Positions 21,926 to 34,437 of a stretch of DNA of 64,000 nucleotides are shown here, in pieces (the stretch's first letter is position 1; each line of letters opens with the position of its first letter). The notes beneath the pieces were generated by a model, which made no database searches, was not told the DNA's origin, and saw nothing but the letters and a program-made list of their open reading frames with translations. Position numbers and translations under genes: made by a program. The DNA comes from Phaeodactylum tricornutum CCAP 1055/1 (Eukaryota > Bacillariophyta > Bacillariophyceae > Surirellales > Neidiaceae): assembly GCF_000150955.2 (NCBI RefSeq), contig NC_011669.1, forward strand, positions 371,481 to 435,480, written 5' to 3'.

Positions 21926-22481
21926 ATTTTTCGAATTTTCTCGAGGAAAACCGCTATCCCGGTCTGCAAAACTTAAAAAATCGCTATTTCGATCAGATCT
22001 GAAAATCGCTAAGTATTTTTGAGTGAGCGCGAATCGGCTTTTAAGTAAAATTAACAATTATAATCCAATGCTCGGTGAATACTCTGCATATGATATAGCG
22101 GAGGTATGGCGCTGGCAGGGATGAGCTGCTTCCAACCCATTGATTGGCTTTCGAAACAAACAACAGTTTCCTTTGACGCCTTGTTCTCTTTGTGTCCGTG
22201 ATAGAACATTCACAGTCACAGTCAACTGCTGTCAAAAGATTGATTGAATTGGTAGGTCAATGGGTTGGAAGCAGCTCATCTCTGCCAGCGCGATACCTTC
22301 ACTATATGATATAGAGAGCATACCATACACCGAGCATTGGACTATTTTCTAATTGTTAAATATTACTTAAAAGCCGTTACGAATTCACTCAAAAAAACTC
22401 AGCATTTTCAGATCTGACGGAAATAGCGATTTTTTCAAATTTTTCAGACCGGAATAGCGGTTTTCCTCAAATTTTTTTCAT
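21926..22481. repeat. Imperfect foldback (inverted repeat) element
   Basis: Left arm about 21926-22144 and right arm about 22256-22481 are reverse complements, roughly 80% identical by eye with small indels, around a loop of about 110 nt. Long matching blocks include GAGGAAAACCGCTAT, CAGATCTGAAAAT, CCAATGCTCGGTG and GATGAGCTGCTTCCAACCC. No protein is encoded. No clear target-site duplication is visible. It could be a foldback/MITE-type non-autonomous element or the source of a hairpin RNA. Confidence 0.85.
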
Positions 22482-22653
22482 CTTCACGCCGTGTAAAGAG
22501 GAACTTCACTAATCCGGTCTCGTCGATCTTCGTAGCGACACAGGGGGACTCAGCGGCTGACAGTGGCAGTGCTAGGTGAAGAGCACGAGCCGAGCGAGTT
22601 CAAATCATAGCGGGCTTTCGAAGATTGTGATAGAACTTCTGTATGTCCTATGC

Positions 22654-22661
22654 TGACGTCA
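22654..22661. promoter_or_regulatory. TGACGTCA palindrome upstream of COMT-like gene
   Basis: Perfect CRE-type palindrome, 10 bp with flanks (CTGACGTCAG), 235 bp upstream of the start. Possible bZIP site by analogy to CO2/cAMP-responsive elements of Phaeodactylum. Confidence 0.4.
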
Positions 22662-22888
22662 GGGTTATGTCAAGATTTTGCGGCTGATCGAGACCAACGT
22701 TGTGAATTTCTTCTGACAGTATAAACGTGACATAAATTAACCTGATGTTAATTAATCAGAAGAAAGTTGTCTGCTTCTCACTATCAATGGAAAGAGCAGA
22801 AAGGATTTGAAGAGCCCTTATCGATCGACCTGGCCGAATGCAGTTCGTTTAGATATAGCAGCACAGCTTTTTCTGGAAAGAGCAGGCA

Positions 22889-23872
22889 ATGGAAGACGAT
22901 CCATTTGCGGTTTTCGGGGATGATGTCTTGATCGAGACTTCTGTCGTAGTCGCGGAAGAAAACACCGAGAATTCGGTCCGGGACCCGTCGTGTGGCGTAT
23001 TGGTGTTTCACGAAGGAACAGAAGCAAGCCTTTTGTATTTTGTACAAAATGGACTTGAAAAACGATCTCCTGACAAAGATCCAACTGATCAAGTTATAAA
23101 TTTGATTGACGAATTTTGCTATCGAAGACATTGGATGATGCACGTGGGGCCCGAAAAGGGGAAGGTTTTGGAAAATCATTTAGCGCAGTGCTTGGATGCG
23201 CATCTTTTGAAAAATAGAGCGAAGCCTTTTCTTGTCTTGGAGGTCGGAACGTATTGCGGATACTCCTCTATTCGAATGTGTCGCACTATACTCTCCAAAT
23301 TGATGGACGCCAATAAATGTTTTCATGTTATGTCGGTGGATGTCAATCCTCACAGCCAGATGGTTGCAAAGCAATTGGTTGCTTTGGCAGGGCTAGAAGC
23401 ATATGTTACCTTCGGGCTACTGACCGATCTAGAGTCGAATCGCGATGAGCTGTCGCAATCTATTTGGGCACAGGTGGACGTCTTCTCCACAGAATATGGC
23501 TCAAGTGGTTTAGACTTTGTTTTTCTCGATCACGACAAAGATATGTACCTCTCAGATATAGTCCAACTGGAACGAGCGAAATTGATCCGCGCTGGAAGCT
23601 TCGTAGCCGCTGACAACATTTTATTTTTTCGTTTGGACGACTATCAGAGACATATGCAAAAGCTGGCTGCGAAAGGTTTTGTTGAGACTCGGCTTGACAT
23701 GGGGAAATTGGAATACGTATTAAAGGAGCAAGAGTACGAAACGACGGTAGACTTGAGGGATGGAATGGGTACGAAAAATCGTAAAGTATGGGTTAGTGAT
23801 CCGTTGCAGTTCCTCATGTTTTTGTCTGTTTCTCAACGCGCAGAACTAACGCAATATCTGCAAGATCCTTGA
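22889..23872 (+). CDS. Catechol O-methyltransferase-like SAM-dependent enzyme
   Basis: Small-molecule O-methyltransferase of the animal COMT type, 327 residues, single exon, ATG start. The SAM motif FLVLEVGTYCGYSSIRM is at about residues 114-130. The metal/catalytic set of COMT is kept: Asp214 and Lys217 in LDHDKDMY, and Asp242-Asn243 in AADN. COMT uses these for Mg2+ binding and for deprotonation of a catechol hydroxyl. An N-terminal extension of about 60 residues is acidic with no targeting signal, so it is probably cytosolic. The C-terminus has a 40-residue extra segment after the last strand (from about residue 285). The true substrate in a diatom is unknown. The foldback element lies 400 bp upstream. 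Confidence 0.88.
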   Translation: MEDDPFAVFGDDVLIETSVVVAEENTENSVRDPSCGVLVFHEGTEASLLYFVQNGLEKRSPDKDPTDQVINLIDEFCYRRHWMMHVGPEKGKVLENHLAQCLDAHLLKNRAKPFLVLEVGTYCGYSSIRMCRTILSKLMDANKCFHVMSVDVNPHSQMVAKQLVALAGLEAYVTFGLLTDLESNRDELSQSIWAQVDVFSTEYGSSGLDFVFLDHDKDMYLSDIVQLERAKLIRAGSFVAADNILFFRLDDYQRHMQKLAAKGFVETRLDMGKLEYVLKEQEYETTVDLRDGMGTKNRKVWVSDPLQFLMFLSVSQRAELTQYLQDP

Positions 23873-24017
23873 TTTGTTCCAGTATCAAATTGGATGGCTC
23901 TGTTTCCCATGGACAACAAAAGAAAAGCAAAACGTTGCAAAAACTGTGACTGTGAACAAAGATGTCGGAGTAAAATGTCTATATAATTGGGCCTGCCATA
24001 CAATCTAGTACATTTTC

Positions 24018-25735
24018 CTACACAGCAGTGACGTTTTCTCCTCGTATCGTTTCTTCCGGTGAGGACGCCAGTGGCTCCTTACGGTTGAGAGTCGAGCGTG
24101 ATTGACCGATTGACATAACATTTGTCTCAATTGAAACTGGAGATGTCGACGGGTGAACGGACGGAGAGAATGGACGAGGGCTCCATACCTTTCCACGGCC
24201 ACGATTAGATACTGGGAAGGCACATGGACGCTTTTGAAGCTGTGGGTGGTTCTGATACTGAGCGGGTGCTTTCGTTCTGCTCAAAGTGCGAGGCGCTCCA
24301 CGAGAGGAACGTATACGCACTGGAGAATATTGAATATTCCGTGATTGTTCCGACCCTTTAAAGCTGTTCGAAACGGCAGATTGATAGTTGCATGGCCATG
24401 CTTCAGACGGTGGTGTCTGTCGGAGAAATCGATTATCAGGAGATCTTTCCCACTGGTTGGTGCGCCACGACTCCGGACGCTCTGAGCTACCCGAAGGGTT
24501 CATTTGAACAAACTGACCATCCATCTCTTTGCTTGAGGTGCATTCCAACGTATCCACCGTTGACGCAAGCGAAGGCACACGAAGAATCGATTGAGGCTGT
24601 TTCGATGATTCAATTATCTGTATTGAGTCTTCCTTTCCCCAAGGTTTGAACTTCATTTCGGAGCAAAGCCGACGAAGGCCACGTCGGAAGAGCTGCGACA
24701 AGAATGGAGTTGGTATGAGGGTCCACGTTATCTCTCCCATTTGAAAACTTGAAATTAGATACTTACCACATTAGTGTATGCACCAACGTCAGGGCCATCA
24801 GTAACTTCCTCGAATCCCCAGGAAGAAAGATACTTGAGGAAAGTGTCGATGGAACCGGTTGTTTCGTTATTGTTAGGTTGGCGAAGGTTGGCGAAAAACT
24901 TCGGCAGCACCAGCTTCCTGAGAGCGTCAAATCGTACAATCCTCCAAGCCTTCCCATGCGGCAGCCATTGCACAACTTTTCCGGCAAATTCGGAATCTGA
25001 AAGTACGCTATGTAAGACATTAGGAAAGTCTTTCATTCCAGGTTCCTCCGCCTTAATGTCCGTCGGATCCACGATCTTGGAACTTTCTAGAAGGGCTTGT
25101 CCGTCTTTAGAGTCGTATGATGATACCCGACTGTCGTATGATGGGATTCGATTAGAAGACAGTGAGATAGAGGCGACCGCCTTACTACTATGAGATATTG
25201 GACTGGCGTGAAAAGGTGATACCACGGGGTTGCGATGCATCTGCATCACAGTCTTTCGCTTTTTCAAGGGTACACTCGTCTCGGGGACATTGTTTCGGGC
25301 TTCCTTGGGCGAGACGCGCTTTTGCATGGTAGATGACATCAAGCGTTCCGTCGTGTTAGGATCCGGGGGGCTATCGAAAGACCTCGAACAATAGGAAGGG
25401 AGAGTCCGAGGCGAGGAGAAGTCTCTTTCACTTTCGGATTGAATGTTGGTTATTGGAGACGACTCTTTTAAAGGACGTGGTACAGGGGAAGAAATATACT
25501 GGTTATGTGTGGGCTTCCAATATGGGATCAAGTGGTCCGGTGAAGACCCGCCGGTGTGCACAACATGATGAAGTGGAGGTGACCTATTCATGTGCGTGGT
25601 TCGAGGCGTTGCCCCGAAATCGTTGCCAACGTACGGAGATAAGGTAGGATAACCTCCATTACAACCATTCATACTTCTTGGATAACTTGCTGGTCCATGG
25701 AGCGATTGCTTTCGTCGGGTGGATTGGTGCGGCAT
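24018..25735 (-). CDS. Heat shock factor-type transcription factor
   Basis: Exons 25735-24767 and 24692-24018 are joined in phase 0 over a 74-nt intron, giving 547 residues. The HSF DNA-binding domain covers about residues 236-340: FPNVLHSVLSD, then KAWRIVRFDALRKLVLPKFF in the recognition-helix region and FLKYLSSWGFEEV. The splice yields DVGAYTNVLFRRGLRRLCSEM, aligning with the GAYxHELFLRG end of the family. A nearer acceptor at 24732 would make a 35-nt intron and disrupt this end, so it was not chosen. The domain is central, with a long Ser/Pro-rich N-terminus and a C-terminus without an obvious HR-A/B coiled coil. HSFs are greatly expanded in diatoms, so a stress role cannot be assumed. Confidence 0.9.
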
Positions 25736-27082
25736 GGTCCCAAAGTGAATCAGGATTCAATTTCCGTCGAAGGTGGGCATAGTGAGGCGTCTTTTTTGGT
25801 GAGGACTGATCCCCCCCAAATAGCTCCCGTAAATAGCGATCATTGTATGACAATGTTGGAAACCGTTGGACTCGAGGTCGATCCGTTTGACGATTGCTTC
25901 CCGCCCGTTTTCCTATAAATCCGTAGGAGGTGCGCAAGCACTGTATACAACATTAAACGCCAGCAGATATCAACGGGTGTCAAAAATTATCCAACACGAC
26001 GCGCTCATCTTAATTCAAACCGTTGCCTTGACCAAAACATACAGCCTTGACATTTTTGGAGTTCAATGGAACGAGCCGTTGAAATGTTCGCTAAGAACTT
26101 GAGATAAATATTATCAAGTGTATGGCGATGGTGGAAGTATGTGGGATTCCAACATTCCCATTTAACGGAAATCAGAGCCCTCGCCCTCGAATAGGTTGGG
26201 GCTCAAAAGCATGTACCCGGTCTGGTAGCTCTGATCTCCAAAAAGGGATAAGCGACGTATAACAGTGCATATAGAGCCTGACTTACATTAGGAATGAAGG
26301 TGTGTCCTTCAAGGATGAAGGGAACGAAGGCATGCCATTAGAACTTGCACAAGATGAGTTTTATGAGGTTGGGAGGATGGCACTATGTAGGACATAACTA
26401 CTTACATTATGTTAGGTAAGCTTGGGACTTGAGATACAGACAGAAAACGGCACTTTCTAAATGGCTCTAGAACTTTACCTTCTCCTGGTTTTTGGTTCTT
26501 TTCCAAGCTGATTGTTACCTTCCCCAAGCGCCAAAAACGATTGTAACTTGGACGGCAGCGTATCCCGTTGAATCGGTTTGGCATTTTCAAACAACTGGCA
26601 CCACAGGGCCGGCGTCAATAGGAACTGTTGCCAAGTAAAACGTGGAGCGCTGATGAACGCGAAAAAGTCAGCTACCGGGTCAGCTGGTGGAGTAGACGCC
26701 CTCGTTGCCGATAGTAGTACTGTGACAAAAAATGGACTTGGCGGAGACCGACGATCAGATCAAACGGGAAGAAAATAGGCAGGCACCACCAAACTCAATA
26801 AGTGTGTGGAGAAGATTTCTGTTGGTCGTTTTCAAAATCCGACTCAAATTTTTTTCGCAAAAATAACCGTAACGGGCAACCAGAACACCAGCTCGGTCGC
26901 TGACATTTTAAATGTTTAACGAAAACATTGAAAATGACCAAAAGTTTTTTACTCGGGACTGACATTTTGCTTTTGCGGCACACCCCTGTTGTTTCGTATC
27001 TTTCCTCCAAGCTGCACCTCTGTTTCATACCCTGGAGATAGAAAATCCCCGCAACGCAACAAGTGCTTCGTCGACTTTGACA
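25736..27082. other. Divergent spacer between HSF and ABCG genes
   Basis: 1.35 kb without a recognisable gene. Open frames are under 80 codons and lack domains. I see no repeats. Confidence 0.5.
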
Positions 27083-30000
27083 ATGAATTTCGAACGTTCT
27101 CTCATCGACGATGAAGGAGTCAACCAAGCCGAGCGCTTGACGCAGCTTCAGTTATCGGTGAAGACGTTGCTGAGCTGGTGCGACGAGTACGTTTTACAGT
27201 TATAACATTTCGAACCCAGTTTGTAAAGCTGCCGAAAGGCTGCGCAGTTTTCCGTATATTGCGACCACATCGCCTTGCTAACTTTTCGTCAACATTATTT
27301 TGTAGGAATGAAGTTCAGGTTCCCGAAAAACTGCTCGAAAGCATTCGACAGGATGCTACGAATGCGGTAGCTGACCCCGGTAAGCCGCGCTCGCACAAGG
27401 ATTTTTTAAACGAGAAAAGGTCCGAGCGCACGTCCATCGAGGAGCATGACATGATACAGGAGTTTCACGAGATTCGCAAGATCATCAAGCCGGAGACGCC
27501 GTATTTGGATTTGCGGATTCAGGATGGTAAATATGAAGTGACGAACTACTTTGACAACAGTTCTAGCCAAGCATCGGAGAATGGAGATTCTAAGCGAGCG
27601 AGGCAGCGGATCCGTACTGTCAAAACGGAATCTCCCGTTTACAAGCTGATCGCATTCCTGAAGCAATTTGTGCAAAACAAGGGAAATCTAAAGCGCCACA
27701 GCGCAAAGACGGTGATCATTGATAAGGTGAATCTGGTTTGCGAGCCCGGAAAAATGTACCTTGTTCTGTAAGTTCACTTTAGCGCAGCAAAAACATCTGC
27801 GTCCCTCCTTTTTCCTCATTCGCAATCTTTTCTGGATGTATAAAGCGGCGCCCCTGGAAGCGGAAAAAGTACACTCCTGAAGATGATCGCTCAGACACTG
27901 CACAAAAGCAAGGATCATCGGCAAACCGGAACTGTCTCGATCACTGGTGTTTCACCCGCAAGGAATATTATATGGTCAAATCTTGTTGCCTATATTGATC
28001 AGATTGATCGCCTGCATCCGTATCTAACAGTTTTTGAAACTTGCGAATTTGCTTGGCGTTGCCGCTCAGGCGGAACTCATCGCCGCATCTTTCAAGGCGA
28101 CGGACCAGATGTCGATGATATGATTGCCAAACTCGACGACGAGCTCACTGTCATCAACAAAATACTGGAGGCTATGGGTCTAGCGCGCGTGAAAGATACC
28201 TTCGTGGGCGATCAAGAAAATGTTCGAGGCATCAGCGGTGGGGAAAAAAAGCGAGTTACCGTCGCTGAAATGCTGTGCGTAGGATCTCCCATTATATGCT
28301 GTGACGAAATAAGTACTGGTCTGGATGGTAAGTGGACGTCCACACTGCAGCAGTGGGTAAACTGTCACGATATGGATCTTACAGCTCGATTTTTCTCTTA
28401 GCCGCAACGACATATGACATAACAAAATGGATGGGAGCGGTGACCCGTATCACGGAGACTATCAAACTGGTGTCGCTGTTGCAACCTCCTCCAGAAACGG
28501 TCGCCCTGTTCGACGAAGTGATACTGTTGAGTAATGGCAAGGTGGTTTACAGTGGGCCTATCGACGAGGTGATTGACTATTTCTGCAATCTTGGGTACGA
28601 GATTCCGGAAAGAATGGATGTGGCTGATTGGCTCCAGGCGCTTCCCACGAAAGATGGTGTGAAGTTTATACGAAAAGTCGGCAGCGAGATGATGAAGCAT
28701 TTGTCAACCGATGAGTTCGTTGAGAAGTTTTACTCTTCTCCGCGTGGCAATAAAATTCTGGAACGTTTGAATGCACCATCGAGAGACGGAGCCGACATGG
28801 TGAAGACATTGGGGGGCAAGAGGTTTGAAAATTCTTCCTTTGCTTCCTTGAGACTATTGATCCGTAGAGAGCTGAAGTTGTGGTGGCGTGACAAATATCA
28901 GATCAAAGCTACCTTGTTAAAGTGTATGTGTCGACCTTTGCCTTTGTTTCCAGAGCGGTGCTTGTCGTTTGCACCTAACCAACTTCTGTCTCATTTTGCT
29001 CTTCAGCTCTCATTATGGGAATTGTCGCTGGGACCTTGTTTTGGCAATCGGACAGTCCAAATTCGATCGTCAGCATCTTATTTCAGTCTATGTTCTACAG
29101 CTGCGTTGGGGCTATGACTTCGATTGTGAAACAATTTGCAGAACGACCTATTTTTTACAAGCAGCAAGATGCAAATTTCTTCCCGACATGGACGTACGTT
29201 GTTGGCCGCAGCGTTGCGAGTGTACCGACGTCGCTCATTGATTCTGTCGGCTATGGAACAATCATCTTTTGGTTCGTTGGGCTAGCCCACAACGATGGCG
29301 CTACTGTTGGCAACTACTTCATGTTCCTGCTGCTCTTGTTTGTTGTATCATTGACTGCGGTTTTCTTCTTTAGCGTATTTTCGGCTTCAGTGAGTGTTGT
29401 GACAATAGCACAGCCGTGTCAGGCGATAACAATGCTTGCTTTTATTCTCTTCAGTGGGTTTACGGTTCAACCGGATGTCATTCCAGTGTAAGTATTCGCG
29501 GAATATCATTTTTTTTTGGTTGTTGGAAGCGAAGAGAGGTCTGACACTTGTCCTTTTAGATACTTTATTTGGATTTATTGGATAAACTTTTTTGCCTGGA
29601 TCCTTCGAGGTCTGGCTGTCAACGAGTTTGATAGCGGGAAATACGATGACGAGGCGGAAACTAGTGAAGGTCTCACTGAGGGGGAACTCATCCTCACCCG
29701 GTTTGGCTTTACAATAAATGATGACCCTTTCTCAAGGGAATGGGTATGGTGGGGGTTGCTGTTTGCGGTCGGCTGTACGTCGATATCGTTGTTTGTCTCC
29801 ACTTTCTTTCTAGACCGAATAAGATTTGCTACGGGGGCATCCTTAGTTACAGATAAAGGAAGCGATGAAATTGAAGATCTGGGTCGAGAGGAAGTGTACA
29901 TCCCTTTTAAAAGAGCTAAACTGACTTTCCGAGACGTGCACTACACCGTCACTGCCTCAACGTCCGAAGAAAAGCTTGAGCTACTGAAAGGAGTCGATGG

Positions 30001-31849
30001 TGTCGTTGAAGCGGGATTGATGACTGCGTTGATGGGGAGTTCAGGTGCGGGAAAGACGACGTTGATGGATGTTCTGGCAATGAGAAAGAGTTCAGGAGAA
30101 ATATCAGGAGACATCCGAGTGAATGGACATTCCCAAGAAAAGCTCTCATTTCGAAGAATGATGGGATACGTCGAGCAATTCGATACACAGACGCCACAGC
30201 TGACAATTCGAGAGACGGTTTCATTCTCGGCAAAGTTACGTTTGGAAGAGAAAGTTGCAGCAGTTGTGCCGGATAGTATGGAACAGTTTGTTGAGCAGAC
30301 ACTCCATACACTTGAGCTGACCAATATCCAAGATCTTCAGGTGGGGTCAGACGAGACTGGCGGGCTGTCATTTGAGCAACGCAAACGTCTTTCCATTGCC
30401 ATTGAACTTGTGGCCAATCCTTCAATTCTTTTCTTGGATGAACCAACCAGCGGCTTGGTAAGCAAAACGAGCAAGGTAGTACCAAGATTGTGCTGCGCAT
30501 CAAGACTCTAATCCCTTCTTTTAATCCAGGACGCTCGAGCGGCGGCGATCGTGATGCGAGGCTTGAAGCGAATAGCTTTGAGCGGACGAAGCGTTTGTGC
30601 TACAATTCATCAGCCTTCCATCGCTATATTTAACGAGTTTGATCGTCTTCTTCTTCTGAAGCGTGGAGGTGAGACAATTTTCTTCGGAAATCTTGGAGAG
30701 AACAGCTGCAACCTTATCAGCTACCTCGAAGGATACGAGGGGACGACTTGTATTCAAGCTGGTGAGAATCCAGCTACATGGATGTTGACGACGATCGGCG
30801 CTGGTAGTGCCGCGAACCCCCATAAACCCTTCGACTATGCAGGAAAATACCAAGAGTCCAATCTCCGTCGAAAGTGTCTGGATCAAATCGATAGTATTTG
30901 TGCATCTTCGACGCCTGAAGGCAAAGTTTTGTTCGCTGGAAAATACGCTGTATCCGTCAAAACACAATTTTATGCAGTGTTGCTCCGCACTATGAAGGTA
31001 TATTTCCGATCCCCAAGCTATAACGTGATCCGTGTCATGGTATCCGGCACAGTAGCCCTTTTGTTCTCAAGCGTGTACGCGTCCCAACGTGTCCCTGGAG
31101 ATGAAGCGGACATGAATTCACGTGTCAACTCCCTTTACATTGCTGTCCTTTTTCCTTGCGTGAATGCACTAAATTCTGTTTTACGCGTTTTTGAAGTGGA
31201 ACGCAACATGTTCTATCGTCACAAAGCCGCTAGCATGTATGATTCTCGAGCCATCACGCGAGCGTACACTATTGCTGAGGTTCCATTCGTTTTCATTGCT
31301 TCGCTTGTTTTCAGTATTCTCTTTTACTTCCCAATGGGCTTCGCGCTGGAAGCAGACAAGTTTTTCATCTTCTTGCTAATCATATTCTTGACGATCTCGA
31401 CCTTTACTTTTACGGGTCAAATGCTTATCGGTCTTTTCCGTGATAGTCAAACGGCTCAGGGATTTGGTGGACTCTTCATCACCTTTACCTCTCTCTTCTC
31501 GGGAATCTTGCTTCGACCGGACGCGATCCCCAACTTTTGGATCTTTATGTATTGGCTTATGCCCGGGCACTATATTTACGAGGGGCTGATAATGTCCCAA
31601 TTCAATAATGACAATTCGCCAATTGTGGCTTCCGTTGGATCTCCCTTTTACGATTCCCTTCGGTGTACTGATATTGCGTCGCAGGGCGAGGACTGTGTCG
31701 GAACGGCGGAAGAATGGATTGCGAGCAGTTTTCCCGATTGGTCCATAGACAATGTTCCGTACAACATTCTATATCTCATTGGTATCATCATCATTACTCG
31801 GGCAATCACTTATTTTGCATTAACCCATCTCGACTACCGCTCCAATTGA
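27083..31849 (+). CDS. Full-size PDR/ABCG transporter
   Basis: Pleiotropic-drug-resistance type ABC exporter, probably in the plasma membrane. Seven exons: 27083-27186, 27306-27767, 27846-28327, 28402-28923, 29007-29487, 29560-30457 and 30530-31849. All have GT-AG sites and consistent phase, giving 1422 residues. The order is NBD1-TMD1-NBD2-TMD2, the reverse topology of ABCG proteins. NBD1 has Walker A GAPGSGKST (made by the exon 2-3 splice), signature VRGISGGEKKRV and Walker B ICCDEISTGLD. NBD2 has GSSGAGKTT, a weak signature (GGLSFEQRKRL) and LFLDEPTSGLDA (made by the exon 6-7 splice). The unequal signatures match the asymmetric ATP sites of PDR pumps. TMD1 and TMD2 each show about six helices. 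Substrate unknown. Its stop lies 31 bp from the end of the convergent next gene. Confidence 0.93.
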
Positions 31850-31879
31850 TTATTACAGGGAGTTTCTGCGTTCATTTGT

Positions 31880-33976
31880 TTAGAGCGGAGAGGGTCCTGT
31901 ATTCAGCTCATTTTCGGTGGCCAAAGTTAGAATCAGCGATCGAAGGCTCTGAAAACCCTCCGTCTTCAATTCGTCGAACGACGCTGGAGCCCCTCTTTTA
32001 GAAATGTCGGTCAATGCGTTCTGCCATTGTGTTAATTCGATGGAGAATCCTTCCGGGGGACAGTCGTTTGATTGATGCAGTAGTGAGTCGGAAAGCATTT
32101 GCACTGTGCCATTACTCCAAAGTTTCTCCAATAAAGTTGATTTCTCAACAGATTCCTTTGTCTGTCGATCTGTCAAGCCGCATAGATAAACATCTATAAT
32201 GCCTCCAGGCCAGGCAAAGAACAAGAACGTATTCGTCAACGATCCTTCAGTCTCTCCGCCGGCCGTAGAGTCGCCCGATTTTTTTGTGATAGACCTGGGC
32301 TGGAGTGCACACGCCGTGAAACCATGTAACTGTTGAAAATGAGCATCTCTGTCAACCTCGTGAGGGTAGGAAAGCGTATAAATGGGTCGAGCTGCGTCGG
32401 ATGAGGACGATGTCGTGATGGGTACTAAGTACACTGTGCCTCCGCGTAAACAGCAAGCAATGTGCGGAACACGTTCACTAGTTGGGGACTCTTTAGCAAG
32501 GGGCAAATAAACGTGTCCCAGACCAATCGTCGGATACGACAATACACATTGATCAGTAGCACTTGAAACTCCCCAGGACAACATATCCGGCTGCGACACT
32601 GAAGTACATTCAGCATAAATCCGAGCCAATGTGCCGTCGGATAATCCCATTACACATCCAAGATTTTGTGGCAGCACATAGAGGGCATTGGTACCCGAGC
32701 TACTCACGTGCGGCCTGCGCCGGGGTAGACCGGGTATGCGAGTCCGCGGTAACGTCGAAGTGTCCACCAACTCCATTCCGGGACTCGGCAAGATCCAGTG
32801 ATCCTCCATGGCCAGAATGTTGGTAGTTTCTGAAGTAAAATCATCCGGCTTTGCGAGGTCGCGCCAGGCTAGTTCCAGCGAAGTTGTATCGACCACATCG
32901 ACCATGGACCGCGTCGGCGTCGCTGAGTCTCGTGGCTGTAACGTTATGATTAAGTACTCGTGATGTGGAGATGCGTTGAGGTTTCTGTTTGCCTCGGAAA
33001 AGGATGGTGGCGTCATCTCCACAGAATTAGTCTCCTCGTTTACGGGTAACTGCTGAATACTTGCAATTGGAGAAGCGTGCTCCCACGCTGCTCGCCACAA
33101 AAGTTTCTTTGTCGGCCCTTCCTTGGCGGCAATCACGCGCCAAGCTTCAACTATACCATTTTCGTATCCAATCACGATAGAACCACGTAGGGTACAACCC
33201 ACACTAGTAGCACCAACACGGTTTGTCGCCCAGGAATAAAAGGAAAATGCACGACTAGGATCCAGCGAAATCATCGATACTTGACCCAGTACGGAAACCG
33301 CCACAAGATTACCTGTTTCCTTGCGCCGTGCACGAGTATCTTCGAGCAATTCTGCCAAGGCGACAATCGGCGCTGCTTCGCATATAGATTCTTTGCGACG
33401 ATCATGATCAGTTTGGTCTTCCTGTGGGGATGAAGGAGACGATGTGCGCTCGCTTATCGTATCGACAACAAATGTAGGCTCCAGTGGATGAGAGAATCGC
33501 GGGTCCAGCTGCCGCCTACTAGGTCCGTGAGTTCGCGCAAAGTCATCACTACCGACATCCATGTCGCTTTCTTCCAGATTTTTTGTCGTAGGAGCGCTGT
33601 AATTGTTCTTGTCGCTAGCGTTTTCCCCAGCGGCTCCCTCTCCACCTATCCTCTGCAGAATAGCTTCCGAGGTCCAAATCAAAACCTTTCCATGTGTTGC
33701 TGTGCCTTGGACAACGTAACGATCCTGTATCACGAGGGGCCCTGCCGAGATAGAGGGGTACTGCGGTCGGGACCATAGCGTGAGTACGTGCTGCGGTGTA
33801 CGATGAACCAGCGCCCGGGCCTGCCAACCGCGTAGAGGGGAAGCGACTGGCGGTGAGTCGTCAATCGCACTCCTCCCGTTTTTAGTGGCGCTGCCACGTG
33901 CACGCCGCCGACAAGGCTCCGGACGAGGCGGCGATGTCTCTCCACTTTCCTCTTTCATATTTTTGGCATCGCTCAT
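31880..33976 (-). CDS. Unassigned protein, possible beta-propeller
   Basis: 698 residues, single exon, first ATG at 33976. Not recognised with confidence. After a basic, Pro-rich start (RRRARGS, possible nuclear signal), it has repeated hydrophobic strands with patterns such as GSIVIGYENGIVEAWR, GKVLIWTS and CVMGLSDGTLARIY. These resemble degenerate WD-like blades, spaced by polar loops. No catalytic motif, signal peptide or membrane helix is seen. Nucleoporin- or trafficking-scaffold-type propellers are possible but not shown. Codon use looks like that of its neighbours. It converges with the ABCG gene. Confidence 0.75.
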   Translation of the reverse strand: MSDAKNMKEESGETSPPRPEPCRRRARGSATKNGRSAIDDSPPVASPLRGWQARALVHRTPQHVLTLWSRPQYPSISAGPLVIQDRYVVQGTATHGKVLIWTSEAILQRIGGEGAAGENASDKNNYSAPTTKNLEESDMDVGSDDFARTHGPSRRQLDPRFSHPLEPTFVVDTISERTSSPSSPQEDQTDHDRRKESICEAAPIVALAELLEDTRARRKETGNLVAVSVLGQVSMISLDPSRAFSFYSWATNRVGATSVGCTLRGSIVIGYENGIVEAWRVIAAKEGPTKKLLWRAAWEHASPIASIQQLPVNEETNSVEMTPPSFSEANRNLNASPHHEYLIITLQPRDSATPTRSMVDVVDTTSLELAWRDLAKPDDFTSETTNILAMEDHWILPSPGMELVDTSTLPRTRIPGLPRRRPHVSSSGTNALYVLPQNLGCVMGLSDGTLARIYAECTSVSQPDMLSWGVSSATDQCVLSYPTIGLGHVYLPLAKESPTSERVPHIACCLRGGTVYLVPITTSSSSDAARPIYTLSYPHEVDRDAHFQQLHGFTACALQPRSITKKSGDSTAGGETEGSLTNTFLFFAWPGGIIDVYLCGLTDRQTKESVEKSTLLEKLWSNGTVQMLSDSLLHQSNDCPPEGFSIELTQWQNALTDISKRGAPASFDELKTEGFQSLRSLILTLATENELNTGPSPL

Positions 33977-34437
33977 TACGTACAACGGTCAAAGTCCAGC
34001 GGTTGCCGAGACAAACTCTGCTTTCCGAATAGTCTTCGAAACCTCTTTTTGGTGAGGGTGTGATGATATTTCTCATGGCAATCACAGTCGGTCGCACTTA
34101 GTTTAAATACTAAATATTTAAAATATTCAAGTGACTCACAGTCAGAAATCATTCTCCACTCTAATTAGTAGTAGCTAGTAGCCACTCTAGAGTACGTGCA
34201 TCAATTTACTGTAAGCCTGAAATCGGTAGAACCTAAAAGAAAAGTGAGAAAGCAGATGCGAGTCGCACTGTGTGTAATCACATTCATTAAATGCCTCGGC
34301 ATCGCCATGGCTGTATCGCAGACATTTTTGCCGTTTACACCATCTATCCCTGCTAAAAATATTTCTTAGTACTCAAGAATAGAAGCTAACTGACCCCGGC
34401 ACTCATCGTTGTTCTGGTTCCTTAAAGTGCGTCGACA
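33977..34437. other. Divergent spacer before first SulP gene
   Basis: AT-rich, with a TTTAAATA-type stretch near 34100-34130 and CTCACAGTCAG (34134-34144) and TTTACTGTAAG (34205) motifs. No gene. Confidence 0.45.

Larger units (their letters stand above)
21636..22888. other. Spacer holding the foldback element and COMT-like promoter
   Basis: No gene. Contains the inverted repeat described separately and a CTGACGTCAG palindrome (22653-22662). Confidence 0.6.

Noticed and set aside
24732-24766. 35-nt intron in the HSF gene
   Set aside because: Phase fits, but the intron would be far shorter than others here. The CAG acceptor at 24693 gives 74 nt and restores the family sequence LFRRG.
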